Below, one piece after another: positions 24,505-34,957 of a stretch of DNA of 37,416 bases; the first letter of the stretch is position 1; every line of letters starts with the position of its first letter. Source of the stretch: Selaginella moellendorffii (Eukaryota; Streptophyta; Lycopodiopsida; Selaginellales; Selaginellaceae); assembly GCF_000143415.4 (NCBI RefSeq), contig NW_003314279.1, positions 1,630,129 to 1,667,544 on the forward strand. The letters run 5' to 3'. The position numbers and the translations under genes are program-made. Under the pieces are notes generated by a model. The model was not told where the DNA came from, searched no databases, and saw only the letters and a program-made list of their open reading frames with translations.

Positions 24505-24860
24505 CTAGCTGTGAAAGGCTCTGGATAACCCATCTGCGTTCGAGTTTTGTGAGCCTCTTTTGTAAACAATTTCATAGTCATATCCCATTAAGTAAATCGA
24601 CCATCGCTGGAGACGACCTGAGAGTGATCCTGAGCCTTGAAGAGCCTTGAGCGCTTGGTGATCAGTTTCGATTTTGACTCGGGTGCTATGGACATAAGCA
24701 CGGAAGTGTTTGAGTCCCTGTACTACAGCAAGACATTCCTTTTCCGAAATGGAGTAATTTTGCTCAGCTTTCTGCTATAATAAGCAATGGGATGTTCTGC
24801 ATTGCCAATCTGTGCCAATATTGCTGATATGGCAAGTCTTGACGCATCGCACTGCAAAAG
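24505..24860 (-). pseudogene. Gypsy RNase H domain, frameshifted
   Basis: It starts LLQCDASRLAISAILAQIG and continues HPIAYYSRKLSK. It then loses one base near 24768 and resumes in another frame with YSISEKECLAVVQGLKHFRA, ETDHQALKALQ, GRLQRWSIYL and NADGLSRAF. These are the usual Ty3/Gypsy RNase H blocks, ending at a TAG at 24505-24507. Confidence 0.85.
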
Positions 24861-25092
24861 CTGCACAAGATGGATTAATACATTACCAGGCAACCACAAT
24901 ACCTGCAATCAGGATAAGATAATATAGGCTACTTGCACAGCTCCCGCTTTAGTTCTTCAAAGGCGTTCTGCTGCTTGGCACCCCAAGCCATCCGCTCCGA
25001 CTACTTTAGAAGCTTTGTCAGTGGCAAGGCCCTTTCTGCGATTTGTTGATAAATCTTCGATAATAGCCAGCCAGACCAAGAAAGGCTTTAAT

Positions 25093-25141
25093 CTGCATCG
25101 AGACATTAGAGTTCCAAACACACGAAGGAGAACTCGTGTAC
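25093..25141 (-). other. Candidate 49-bp intron in Gypsy pol (RT/connection)
   Basis: Begins GTACACGAG and ends GATGCAG. Removing it joins PEGKK(stop) to IKAFLGLAGYYRRF in frame. The codon before the donor is TAG, easily a decayed CAG, which would give the standard CAG|GT donor. An alternative donor four bases upstream would break the frame. Confidence 0.55.
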
Positions 25142-25576
25142 CTACTTCTTTCCCTCAGGAATAGGAAACTCCTTCACTGCTGATATTTTCTCAGGATCCG
25201 GAGCAATTCCTTTGCCAGATACCACATGTCCAAGAAACTTAATTTCGCGCATGAAGAAGTGACATTTTTTTGGCTTAATCTTCAGACCTGCTGCTTTCAA
25301 TCTATAAAATACCTTTCTGAGGTCTGTGATGTGGCTACATACTCCCCGAGAATAGACATTAACGTCGTCTATATAGACAAGTGACGATTCCCATCTGAGC
25401 GTACCGAGGACACGGTCAATAAGTCTTTGAAAAGTAGCACTCGTGTTACATAGCCCAAAAGGCATGCTTTTGAACTGGTACAAACCATCCTGGCATGTAA
25501 AAGCTGTCTTTTCCTTATCCTCTTCTCTCATAGGCACTTGCCAGAATCCAGAGGCTAGATCAATTGAGGAAAACAC

Positions 25577-25625
25577 CTGCGTTACAACACATAAGTACCA
25601 GCATACCTCTCTCTCAGACATCTAC
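25577..25625 (-). other. Candidate 49-bp intron in Gypsy RT
   Basis: Begins GTAGATG and ends AACGCAG. It is flanked by GCACAG on the left and GTGTTTTCC on the right. Removing it exactly joins LDQLAGAQ to VFSSIDLASGFWQ, the continuous core expected of Gypsy RT. Its length is not a multiple of three and it contains a stop. The host PDR introns have the same size and ends. Confidence 0.75.
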
Positions 25626-26446
25626 CTGTGCACCAGCAAGCTGGTCGAGTGTATCATCTATTTGTGGTAGTGGATAAACATCACGCTTAGAAATGGAGTT
25701 CAACTTGCGATAATCAATGCAGAATCTGGTTGTGCCATCCTTCTTCTTGACGAGAACCACTGGCGATGCCCAGGGTGATGATGAAGGCTCAATTACGTCA
25801 GCATCTAACATTTTCTTAATCTCCTCGGAAACAATCTTCCGCTGTTTGGGAGTTTCACGGTATGCATGCTGCTTGATAGGCTTGCTTGAGGAAGTATGGA
25901 TCTCATGATGAAGCATATCAGTTTTGCCCAGGTCAAGAGTTCCAGTACTAAAAATCTCCTGATACTGCCACAGCAACTCATCAAATTCAGAAACGAGATC
26001 CGTACCTGAGAGCATATCTCCAACTTTTAGTTCTCCTTTTATCCTCCCAAGGAATTTTAGAGCCTCCTCATCTAGTGGCAGCTTTTCTGACGACATACAG
26101 CTCACTCCCCCAACATAATTTTTGAATGGTTCTGGCAATCCAAGAGCATCCAGACCATAAGCAGCTGTATAGCACACAATGTCTGAGATATCTTCACATG
26201 CTGCCTCGGCTATAGGATCACCCGACTTGACGTTCACCGTGGAGGTTGTCAAGTTTGCCATAAGGATGTCAGGCTTGTCCTTATATGCAGAACTAATTAT
26301 TCCATTAGCTACTGACATGCCTCTCTAGAGTGCCTGATATGAGGACCACAAGTGAACGTTCCCTTGCAGCAACAAATAAAGAATTGTGTTGGGACAAATG
26401 CCTACATGTACTGGGCATGAATACATGCAGCATGGAACAAAACAAA

Positions 26447-27117
26447 TTAAATCACAACCTGTGACATAGGAGGAATCGTAATGTCTGCGTCCGCTTTTAG
26501 TAGCACCACCTTTCGATCAACCAAAAATACTTTGTTTGCAATTGCCTCTGCAAAGAGCAACCACAGCTTGTGAGGCAACATCAATCTGGATGCCATGTTA
26601 CCTTTGCATGGCTCCTTCCACAGATACATCCCTTGCTTGATTGGAGCAAATGTTTTAAACTCGGAAGTGCAACAAAAGGCTTTGTGTGAAGATTCAGGTT
26701 TAAGCAGACCCCCCAACTTCACAGGTCTGTGACCATTGGAGAAAGTGAGTTGCCTCTCCCTTATTTCAATCTTTGCACCTATAGCATCCATCCAATCAAG
26801 TCCCAATAGTGCTGCATTTGCACACGTGACTATACATGTCATCCTCACTGCTGTGTTCCCAACCTTCAAATCAAGGTTGACTAGACCTCAAGGTGTATAT
26901 AGCTCATCATTGATCATGTGTATAAGTATGTGATGACAAGGGCATACCACCTTGGAGGCCTCGGTTACCCACTTTTCTAGCACTATTGTCACTTCATAGC
27001 TTGTGTCCACCATGGCCACCACTCTCTCAGAGAAATCTGAGTTCAACCATAAAGATAACAAATTGATCTTCTTTTGGTCCACCATATCATGACCATTACA
27101 AAATTTTATGACTGTAG
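26447..27117 (-). pseudogene. Gypsy aspartic protease, degenerate
   Basis: The active-site region reads VVAMVDTSYEVTIV where the family has DTG or DSG. The flap and C-terminal part read NLDLKVGNTAVRM and LLGLDWMDAIGAKI, the usual LGxDWL block. A TGA (26886-26888) interrupts the frame, possibly a decayed CGA. The Gly-to-Ser change in the catalytic triplet would be expected to inactivate it. Confidence 0.8.
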
Positions 27118-27670
27118 TGTAAGCAATCAAAGAGAACAACTTAAGAGACAGTCCATAGGGTTCAAATATAGAGGGAAAGGGCCCATGAATAAAAGTGCAT
27201 CCCCCTTTCTAATGGGTCTTAGGATAATTGGGTTAAGCGTTCTAGGGTTTGAATAGTACTGGGTTGGGTGACCTCCTGGGAAGTCCAAATTCAAGAGCTT
27301 ACATTTGGTATCAGAGAAGTCTCGAGTTTGATTCTGTTAGTTAGTTTAGGGGAATCACATTTGAGATTAACATTTGGCAAGTTTAGTTTGCTTCTGGCTG
27401 GGCTAGACCCGAGGGGTAGGGTATTAAGAGAGCAAGGCTCTCGGGAGAGATGCGGCTCTTAACTTACATTCACGAAGGCGTGAATTTGCAGAGAAGCATG
27501 ATGGATTGTAAATAACCAAAGAGAACGGCTTGAGAGATGGTCTATAGGGTTTAAATATAAAGGGAAAGAGCCCATGAATAAAAGTGCAACCCCTTTTCCA
27601 ATTGGTTAATTAAATGTCCTTAGGTTTAAATAATACTGGGTCCCAAAAAGTCCAAATTCAAAAGCTTATA
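27118..27670 (+). mobile_element. TRIM element 1 (miniature LTR retrotransposon) with target duplication
   Basis: The 5' LTR (27118-27303, 186 bp) starts TGTAAGCAATCAAAGAGAAC and ends GCTTACA. Next comes TGGTATCAGAG (27306-27316), an exact initiator-Met-tRNA primer site. An internal part of about 200 bp follows, then a purine-rich tract (GCAGAGAAGCATGATGGA). The 3' LTR (27507-27670, 164 bp) starts TGTAAATAACCAAAGAGAAC and ends GCTTATA. TGTAG flanks both sides (27113-27117 and 27671-27675), a perfect 5-bp target duplication. There is no coding capacity, so it must use enzymes of other elements. It sits inside the Gypsy element. Confidence 0.93.
27306..27316 (+). other. Primer-binding site of TRIM element 1
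   Basis: TGGTATCAGAG matches the 3' end complement of plant initiator Met tRNA, two bases after the 5' LTR. It fixes the element's orientation. Confidence 0.85.
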
Positions 27671-27675
27671 TGTAG

Positions 27676-28500
27676 AAAGAAGGGTAAGGTATCCATTATT
27701 TGCGTCTGACCCTTGCACAAGCGCAAACTCTAGTTTAAATTCTCTTCCGAAGACTTTGCTTTAAGGGCCTCAACTTACCAGTTCAGGTCATTGTATCACT
27801 TCTCTAGGTCAGCAATGTAGGTACAATCATGTTGAATGTGGCCCTCTTTCCCAGAAGTGTAACAACCAATCCTTTTGCTAGGTCCCTTGTCCCTTTCCCC
27901 ATCAGTAGGTGCCAACTGCTTGACACCACTACCTACCATGGAACCATTGGTATATCTGTTTTTTTGAGACCAGCTACCTCTCGAGAAAGTCTCACCTCTT
28001 TTGGCATCATAGTGGTAGTCCTCTGGCTCTCCTGAGTCATCACTCTCTTGTATCTATGGCTGAGCAACACGTGTTGTAATTGCTTTGGGTTTCCACTTTT
28101 TTAATGCTTTTGCTGCCGCAGAAAGCAATTTGTCCATAGATCTCGTTTTTGCAGTGATCAGATAAGGCTGCAAATCCTCACGAAAGCCTCAATAAAAAGC
28201 TTGCTTCGCCATCCTTTCTACCTTTTCAATGTCATTAGAGATATATGTGGCAGCCCGTTATAGAACAGCCCAATATTGCTGCACAATTTTGCCCTTTTGA
28301 TAATTTCTTGTATTGATAAGTTCAAAGGCTCTATCCTCTAGATCCCCAATGATGAAGAGCCTCCTGGCCAAAGCTATGGCCTCATTCCATAATGTATGAT
28401 AAACATTCTTTGTGCCTCTCTTGAGAAAGCTATAGAGTGAATGCCTTGCATAGTGAGGGTATGTGTGGAAAAAGATAAAAATTGTGGCCCAAGAAATGAT
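27676..28500 (-). pseudogene. Gypsy gag with degenerate zinc knuckle
   Basis: Read through three stops, one frame gives HSLYSFLKRGTKNVYHTLWN, LEDRAFELINTRNYQKGK, ERMAKQAFY(stop)GFREDLQPYL and LLSAAAKALKKWKPKAI, typical of a Gypsy gag capsid. The zinc knuckle follows at 27823-27864 as CYTSGKEGHIQHDC. This is CCHC with the second Cys changed to Ser (TGT to TCT). The frame continues to the TRIM insertion point. Confidence 0.75.
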
Positions 28501-30919
28501 GGAATGGATGGAATGGAGGCCATATTATGGTGGATGATACAGAAGAGGACTATGTGTGATCTGATGTTGCAATTGGAAGTAGTAGCTAATATTGGGATTT
28601 GATGTAGTGTAAGATGAAATGGCCAAATGCAGCTGGAAGCATGTGGAGTGAGAAAATTTGTTTGCTCCACTGATGAGTGGCTGGATGCTTGTTCTATGTA
28701 GGCCCAATTGACTGAAGAAAAGAGCTAGAATGTCTCTAGATTTACTGCAAGTCTCATACTGTGATGGTTTAAATTGTATCTTTTGTCTCCAACGTCCAAA
28801 AAATTTGATTTTTGTTGCATTATATTGTTGAAAGTCTTCTCAATAGAGTGATGTTGGAAGATCCTAAGTACCATGTATATATGGTGTGGAAATAATGAAA
28901 AACAGAGAGTCGGTATTTGTGATGATGGAATGCAATAATTATAAAAGTGAATAGAGTAATGATTTGTGAATATAAATGAATGGGAATGAAGAGGAGAATG
29001 TGTTCCCAAAAGTGATAGAGACAAGAACCTGGGAACCAAGAGGAAAGGCCGGAAGATGAACAAGCTCCTAGACAAGTGGAGTTAAGGCCACCTTGAGGCT
29101 AGAATCTAAGCTTGAGCTTGTGTTGGCAAGAGGATATGGCATAGAAGGACATGAGAAACAAGTGAAAACAAAGAAGAAAAAAAAAGAAAGTTAAAAGCCC
29201 AAAGAGAGGAGAAAATTCACTGCTAGTGAAGAAGGTAAGTCAAGCTTTTCTTAAGTGTTGTTGTGAAGGAGCTCCCCTTTGGAGGGCAAAAGAAATCCTA
29301 GAGAAGGCCTTGGATTCCATAGAAAGTTAAGCTGAAGTTAGGCATGATGATCTAAAGCTTGTGGTGTCGAGAGAATTCGAGACCACAAGAGATATTGATA
29401 TAAGACTTGGAGTATGGTGTCTAGTTGTGCTGGCTGCTCCTGGATGGAGAATGTTGATGCTGTTGAAGAGGAGAAACTCACATTGAGTGTTTGTAGAAGT
29501 CTAGTGGGCAAAAAAAGTGTTGATGCTTGGGAAAACTACCACAAAATCGAATGAATTTTGTGGCTATAGTCGGGTTGGACCATTAGAATGAAAGAAATAT
29601 AAAGAAGTATGAGATAAGAGGGAGAAGCTTTAAAATCACACTTGGTATTATTGCATTGCAACTAATTTATACCAAGGATGAAGTCAAAAGCTTGACTTAG
29701 CACCAATTTGAATTTCAAGCTTGAGATCTCCCACACCCACAGTTAAGTCAGCCTCATGCTATGTATATGCATGTGTATAGCTGTTGCCATAAAAATAAAA
29801 ATTGGCTCTATAGCAAAATTGAACTATAGTTGACAATGTGTGGCAATAGGTTGAGCAATAGAAGATAAACTTAAGCCTATATTAATCAATATGAAGAGAA
29901 TAATAAAAAACCTTTTGTTATAAAAATGAGTTCGGAAAGTAAACATTGGATGAATTAGTGCTTGTAAGACATAAATCCCTAAGCTCTAAAGTGGGGCCGA
30001 AAGAATGCCACATGATAGTGGCCAAAATGGAATTTCAACGAGTGTAACATGTTTGGACTAAAAGCTCTGACTCAAAAAGTTAAGAGCAGGAGTGGAACTC
30101 CTAACGAATTGCTTAAAGAACGAGTATAAAGTAATCAATAAGTGAGTCTCTAGAAAGGGATACAAGATGGACACACAATTGAATAATCAAACTCAGTTGA
30201 TGGTAGTATTCATAGCTTGTGATATAGCTCCTCTTGCTTTTGTTACAAATCTTTATATTGAATAGAGTTTTTTCATGGGAATCTTAGGGATGATATATAT
30301 CATTGGTTTAATCACTATATAGTGATTACCACTTATCATTCTTAAAATGGTGCTTGCCATTTATGTGAGTTTCCCATGTGTTTTTAAGGGATAGCATTGC
30401 AATGGGACAATAGTTTAAGTGTAACCACTCATGCAAATTGGAGTTTTCTCTTGAATTTTTTCAAATGTGCATTTATGTATGCTAATGATTATGATGATAC
30501 CTTCCAACAATTATATTGTCTTTATCAATGGCTGCCTAAATTAATAATACAATTTAGCATTCGCTTCCAGAGTTTCTTGTTTTGTGTGGAGCCAAATATG
30601 TTAGGAGGGAGCAAGTTAGGAGTGTTGTGGCTGGAGCAAGTGCATGCAAAAGTCCCACAAAATTTTGACAAAGTGTTGTGTTGATGATACTCTTTATTTG
30701 GTACAATATTGTGAAATATCATCTCTTCCACTTCTCATTACATGTTCTTTAGCTCCACTTTCTATTGATTGTAGCCATGATGTCCACTATTGGGCATATG
30801 ATGAGGTTGGTCACACATATCAACATTGTTAGCATTTTCTAGATTAACATCCTCCATTTCCTAACTGGAGGCTTTGGCATCAACAACATCCTATTAGTGT
30901 TGTTACAATAAAAGGTTTA
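28501..30919. other. Spacer, no supported gene
   Basis: The part nearest 28500 should include the 5' end of the Gypsy element, but no LTR could be recognised. The rest has many stops, and no family is recognised in its open frames (for example 28725-29075 minus, 30397-30684 plus). Confidence 0.5.
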
Positions 30920-31430
30920 TGTAAGTAACTAAAGAGAACGACTTGAGATACCATCAAATATACAAGGAAAGGGCCTATAAAAAAGAGTACACCTGTTTTT
31001 CCCATCGGTTAAGGGTTTTGGGATACTTAAGGTTAAACATCCTTGCATTTGAGTAGTATTAGGTTGGGTGACTTCTCGAAAAGTCCAAATTCAAAATTTT
31101 ATATTTAGTATCAGAGAGGTCTTGAGTCCAACTTTATTGGTTGGCTAAGGGAATTATACCACATGTTGAGATTGATATCTGGCAGGTTCAATTTGCCTTC
31201 GGCTGGGGTCGACCCGAGGGGTAGGGTGTTAAAAGAGCAGGGTTCTCAAGAGACCTATAGCTTTATCTTCTGTTCACGAGAGAATGAACTTGTAGGAAAG
31301 CGTAATGGATTATAAGCAACCAAAAAGAATGATTAAAGAGACAATCCATAATGATTTAAATATAGAGGGAAAAGGCCTATAAAAAAGAGTGCACCCCTTT
31401 TTCAAGGTTTTGAGATCAAGGGGTTCACTT
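30920..31430 (+). mobile_element. TRIM element 2, same family, older and 3'-truncated
   Basis: The 5' LTR (30920-31103) starts TGTAAGTAACTAAAGAGAAC. A mutated primer site TAGTATCAGAG follows at 31106-31116. The internal part shares GACCCGAGGGGTAGGGT with TRIM 1. The 3' LTR begins at 31311 as TATAAGCAACCAAAAAGAAT, its first TG decayed to TA. The 3' LTR breaks off near 31430, where an LTR scrap of the other family begins. Decayed ends make it look older than TRIM 1. Confidence 0.85.
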
Positions 31431-31435
31431 AACAC

Positions 31436-31560
31436 TACAAGCAATTAAATTTTTCATTCTATTTTAATCACTTAATTATGCCTTTAACCAGTTGGAGGAG
31501 TCTCATGTATAACCTCCATAAATCCTCATCCTAACTTAGGGCACTTGCTAACCCCATGCG
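31436..31560 (-). repeat. LTR fragment of the non-autonomous (LARD-like) family, copy 3
   Basis: About 125 bp beginning TACAAGCAATTAAATTTTTC (plus strand) align with the LTR ends at 9795 and 34958. They share the GGAGGAGTCTCA and ACAACCTCCATA-type blocks. Similarity ends near 31560. Only the terminal LTR stretch remains. Confidence 0.75.
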
Positions 31561-33480
31561 TGTTCTTATAATTACACCACCACCTAGTACTCTTTTTATC
31601 TTTTGCCACTAAATTGCCTTATTGAAAATTCCCACTCCCACTTTTACTCATACTCTTACTCCTCTTCCTACTCCCACTCCTACTCCCTTATTGCAGCTAT
31701 GGGCATCTTGAGAGAGGGAGAGGGAATATTTTAATTCTCAAAATATTCATATAAAAACCACAAATATCAAAGGTTTTGCATTTTGTGTCTTAAGCTAAAG
31801 TATGGAGAGAGAGAGAGCTTAAGACATGAACAGAGCCATAGAGAGGAGGAGGATCAAGGTGTCATACCTTAACATGGTGAACCCAGTATAACACATATCT
31901 TCTTTCTTTTTGGAGCATTTCTTGATTGATGGAGAGGATCTATGGGATTTGGAGTGGCAATCTTGGAGAGGGTAGGCTAGGAGTGGTAGGATTACCCCTA
32001 TAGAGAGATTTTTGAGTGTTGGAGTGAGATTTCATCTTCTTGAAGCTATGGCATGCAATGCCAGTTTTTAGTGGGGTTTTTTCCTTCGTCTTTGACCCAT
32101 TTGAGGGGCTCTTTTTTTGGGTATGTAGATCTCAAGCTTTTCCTTCCATCGAGTATAAGCACTTGTGATCTAGTGGAGAAATGGAGTTTTAATGATTTTT
32201 CTTTCAATTTTTATTCCTCTTCCTACATCCATATTTTTTCAATCTAAGCTTGAATCCTAGGAAGAGATTGTACCAATTTGTTTGATGGGCTCCTAAATCT
32301 TTCTAATAGCTATCCAAAGAGTGGTTTGTTGGAGGCCAATTCGTTGAGAGCTATGACATATATGCATTTTTCTTTTAGCGTGCGAACACAACTCACTATG
32401 GAAGCTTTGCAAAGTGAGAATTCTCTCCATTTTGTGCATCTTTGTAAAATCTTGTTTCTAAGTGGTCTTAAGACATGGATAGAGCTATCCATCATCCAAA
32501 TTTGTGCATTTCCATCATTTTTTTTTAATCACACTTTAGTTTCTTTCTTCCCCACACTATAACAATTTTTGAGTGCCAATTTCTTGAGTGTCTAAATCTT
32601 ATTTTCACTGTCGTTTGTTGTATTGTGTGTGCTTTGCTCTGCTCTTCCTTTTGAGTCATCACTTCAATATTTTCATGGAGTTTTGAGCCAAATTCAAGTC
32701 ATTTTCTCTAGCATCGTATGATAAACGAAGTTGCATACCTCTCTAACACATAAAGTTCTTACCTTTCTTGCAATTTCTTACATCAGGATAGTAAATCCCT
32801 TTGTGATATCTTATTTTTGTGTTGCATCATCTAATTTGATGTCTAATTTCATGAGATCTTATTGTTCTTCACTAACTTTCATCCTTGTTTGAGTGTGATT
32901 ATTATTCTTAAGATTTTTTCTCCCATCTTGCACTTTGCTTTTGCAAATCTTTGTGTGAGGATGATCTAGCTTTTTAGGGTGACATTAAGCCACTTTCCAA
33001 GTGATTCCAAGAGTTTTTAATAGAAAAGCACAACACTTGTTTCTTTTAGAGATACCTTAACATTTTCATGCCTCTTGGAATTTTATTTTGGAATTTGCAA
33101 CATTCATGACCATTTATTTTGGTTATAAGCTTTGCTTAGGTGTTTGAGGACGATTCAACTTGCTAGATTGGGTGCATCACTTCATAGCATTTACCATATT
33201 TAGGCATTTGCAGTGATTCAAACATTTTATGCTGGTGATAACACGTTCATAATCACCTAGAGGATCAATTTGGAAGGCACTAGTCTCCATTCTTAAAGGC
33301 AAGTTTTCACATTTAAGGCAAGAGTTTGATTTCCATAGATTCATATCGAATGAGGAGGATTTACTAAATCCAACAGATGCTTTGACTAGGGATTTGCAGC
33401 AACCAGTAGAGACAGTTAATCCAATTTATATCCTATAGCAGGGTGTGGATTTACCTTCACACTAGGAGCTTCACCAATAC
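31561..33480. other. Spacer with short simple repeats
   Basis: No gene is supported. A CTCCCA/CTCCTA-rich tract lies at about 31630-31690 and a short (GA)n run near 31805. It may contain the 5' end of the gag-protease remnant that follows, but no LTR was found. Confidence 0.5.
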
Positions 33481-34957
33481 GGATTCATATAGTAAAATTT
33501 GAGGTTTTTTATGACTTAAATGGAATCACGATGGATGCAGGCAAGTGCAACCACTTTCTTCGATTGATGCATAGATAAGCTCAAGTTTGGGTAGAGTCAT
33601 TCTTGGATATAGAGTGGGAATGATATATAGAGGTGAAGAGACTCTTCCTCAAGATGTTTAGATAGGAGAAGGATCTTCAACAACTTCACACCGAGTTCTT
33701 TTCTTTCCTGCAAACACAACATGAGTTTGTTATTGAGTATATTTGGCAGTTCAAGAAGCACTGGAAGCTATGCCTCACTTAGATCCCAGACCTAACAGAG
33801 ATAATCGTGGTTACCACCTTTGTCTAAGGGCTAAAGCCACTCATCTAATGCAAACTTCTCAAGTATAAGCATATTGAGTGTTGTTCAAATTTTGAGCATG
33901 CCAAGAAGGTTGAGAAGGAGCTTTGCCTCATTCTAGGTGTCTCCTAAGTTGCCCAATCTCCATCCAGCCACCTCCTCAAGCATCTGATTGCAACAGTTTC
34001 TCACCAATCTACACCCAAAGTTGTGAAAGAGAAATAGCCACTAGCATTGGAATTTGCTATTACTGAATTTCGCTAGTACAAAAACCTCCTTGAGTGTCAA
34101 TAACAAGCTCTCTTGCAACAGCAACAACAATAGACTACCATTCTTGAGGAACTTAAGGCATTGAGATTTTAGCAAATAGAAATAGCATTGAGATGACCTT
34201 ATCATTGGTGTACCCATTGTGAGGCTAGTACACACTCAACAAAATAGTGCTATCACCTCCATCTAGAGCTTTAACTTCCAAAGAGCCAATGTGTCCAGGA
34301 GCATCCATTTGTTGGTAACTTTGCACTTTAACCACCTCAATAAAGAGCACGACTTAGCTGTTAACAAGTACTAGATCCAACCATCACATACAAGTTGCCT
34401 TTTAAGTTTGCATTTGTTGGCTCCCCTATAGTTGATGTTGGACCTTCTTAGCTTGACAGCACATCTTCTCCGGGCTTGGCTAATACATCTTCCATGACTC
34501 CTACCACATCTTCATCTCTTCTGACATACATCATGCAATAGCTATTATGTAGCTCAGTCACCCTTTTACTCGGACAACTTTTACGATCAGTCCCAAGAGT
34601 TGGATAGCAGTTAGAAACTCTTGCATGGTCCAACAAACCTTTTCCTCATGCTAGAGAGGAGATCCACATCATGGATACCACAACAACATAAGATCTAGGA
34701 GCTTTTATAGCATTAGTCACATTGGGAGATATTGTCATAGCAGAAGCACTCTTGGATTTAGGATCAGGGAGTAATGCCATCTCTTTGGCATTGGCAAAGT
34801 CTGCTAGGTTCCAGATCAAGAACAACACAAGCATCATCCTCAAAACCTTTGCAAACCATACTGTGATCCCTATGGGTATATGTTGCAAAGTGCCTATATC
34901 AATCCTAGGGATCTCATCATTGGTGGATTTTGTGGTGGTGCATTTCCAGTATGTAAA
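33481..34957 (+). pseudogene. Gag-protease remnant of a second retroelement
   Basis: One frame read through many stops gives a gag-like series: VKFEVFYDLNGITMDAGK, then HEFVIEYIWQFKKHWKLC, TTFV(stop)GLKPLI, and a zinc-knuckle-like HWCTHCEASTHSTK(stop)C. Near 34740 a degenerate aspartic protease follows, with EALLDLGSGSNAIS where the family has a D-[ST]-G site, then NHTVIPMGICCKVPI. It ends abruptly at 34957, where the LTR of the non-autonomous element begins. RT and integrase are not seen. Confidence 0.65.

Larger units (their letters stand above)
24910..26318 (-). pseudogene. Gypsy reverse transcriptase, in three exon-like blocks
   Basis: Block 1 (25626-26318) holds the protease-RT linker and RT fingers: [29 protein letters not shown] and [17 protein letters not shown]. 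Block 2 (25142-25576) holds FSSIDLASGFWQVPM, MPFGLCNTSATFQRL and the catalytic YIDD (SLVYIDDVNVYS). Block 3 (about 24910-25092) holds the connection, AFLGLAGYYRRFI and AWGAKQQNAFEELK, with two in-frame TAG codons. The blocks are separated by two 49-bp GT-AG segments whose removal restores conserved RT sequence. Confidence 0.88.
23054..28500 (-). mobile_element. Decayed Ty3/Gypsy LTR retrotransposon (gag-PR-RT-RNaseH-INT)
   Basis: Domain order on the minus strand is gag (about 28500-27676), protease (27117-26447), reverse transcriptase (26318-24910), RNase H (24860-24505) and integrase (24350-23054). Integrase after RNase H is the Ty3/Gypsy order. No chromodomain is seen after the integrase. 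A TRIM insertion (27118-27670) splits gag from protease. Several stops and single-base frameshifts make it inactive. LTRs were not found on either side, so the outer limits are approximate. Confidence 0.9.

Noticed and set aside
24861-24902. A third possible intron (GTATTG...GTGCAG) between the RT connection and RNase H
   Set aside because: Its removal does not restore phase between SYPD and LLQCDAS, so an extra indel must be assumed.
26319-26446. A possible intron in the protease-RT linker (after PPMSQ)
   Set aside because: A donor-like GTTGTG and an acceptor-like CTGCAAG exist, but no pair of sites keeps the frame into the RT linker.
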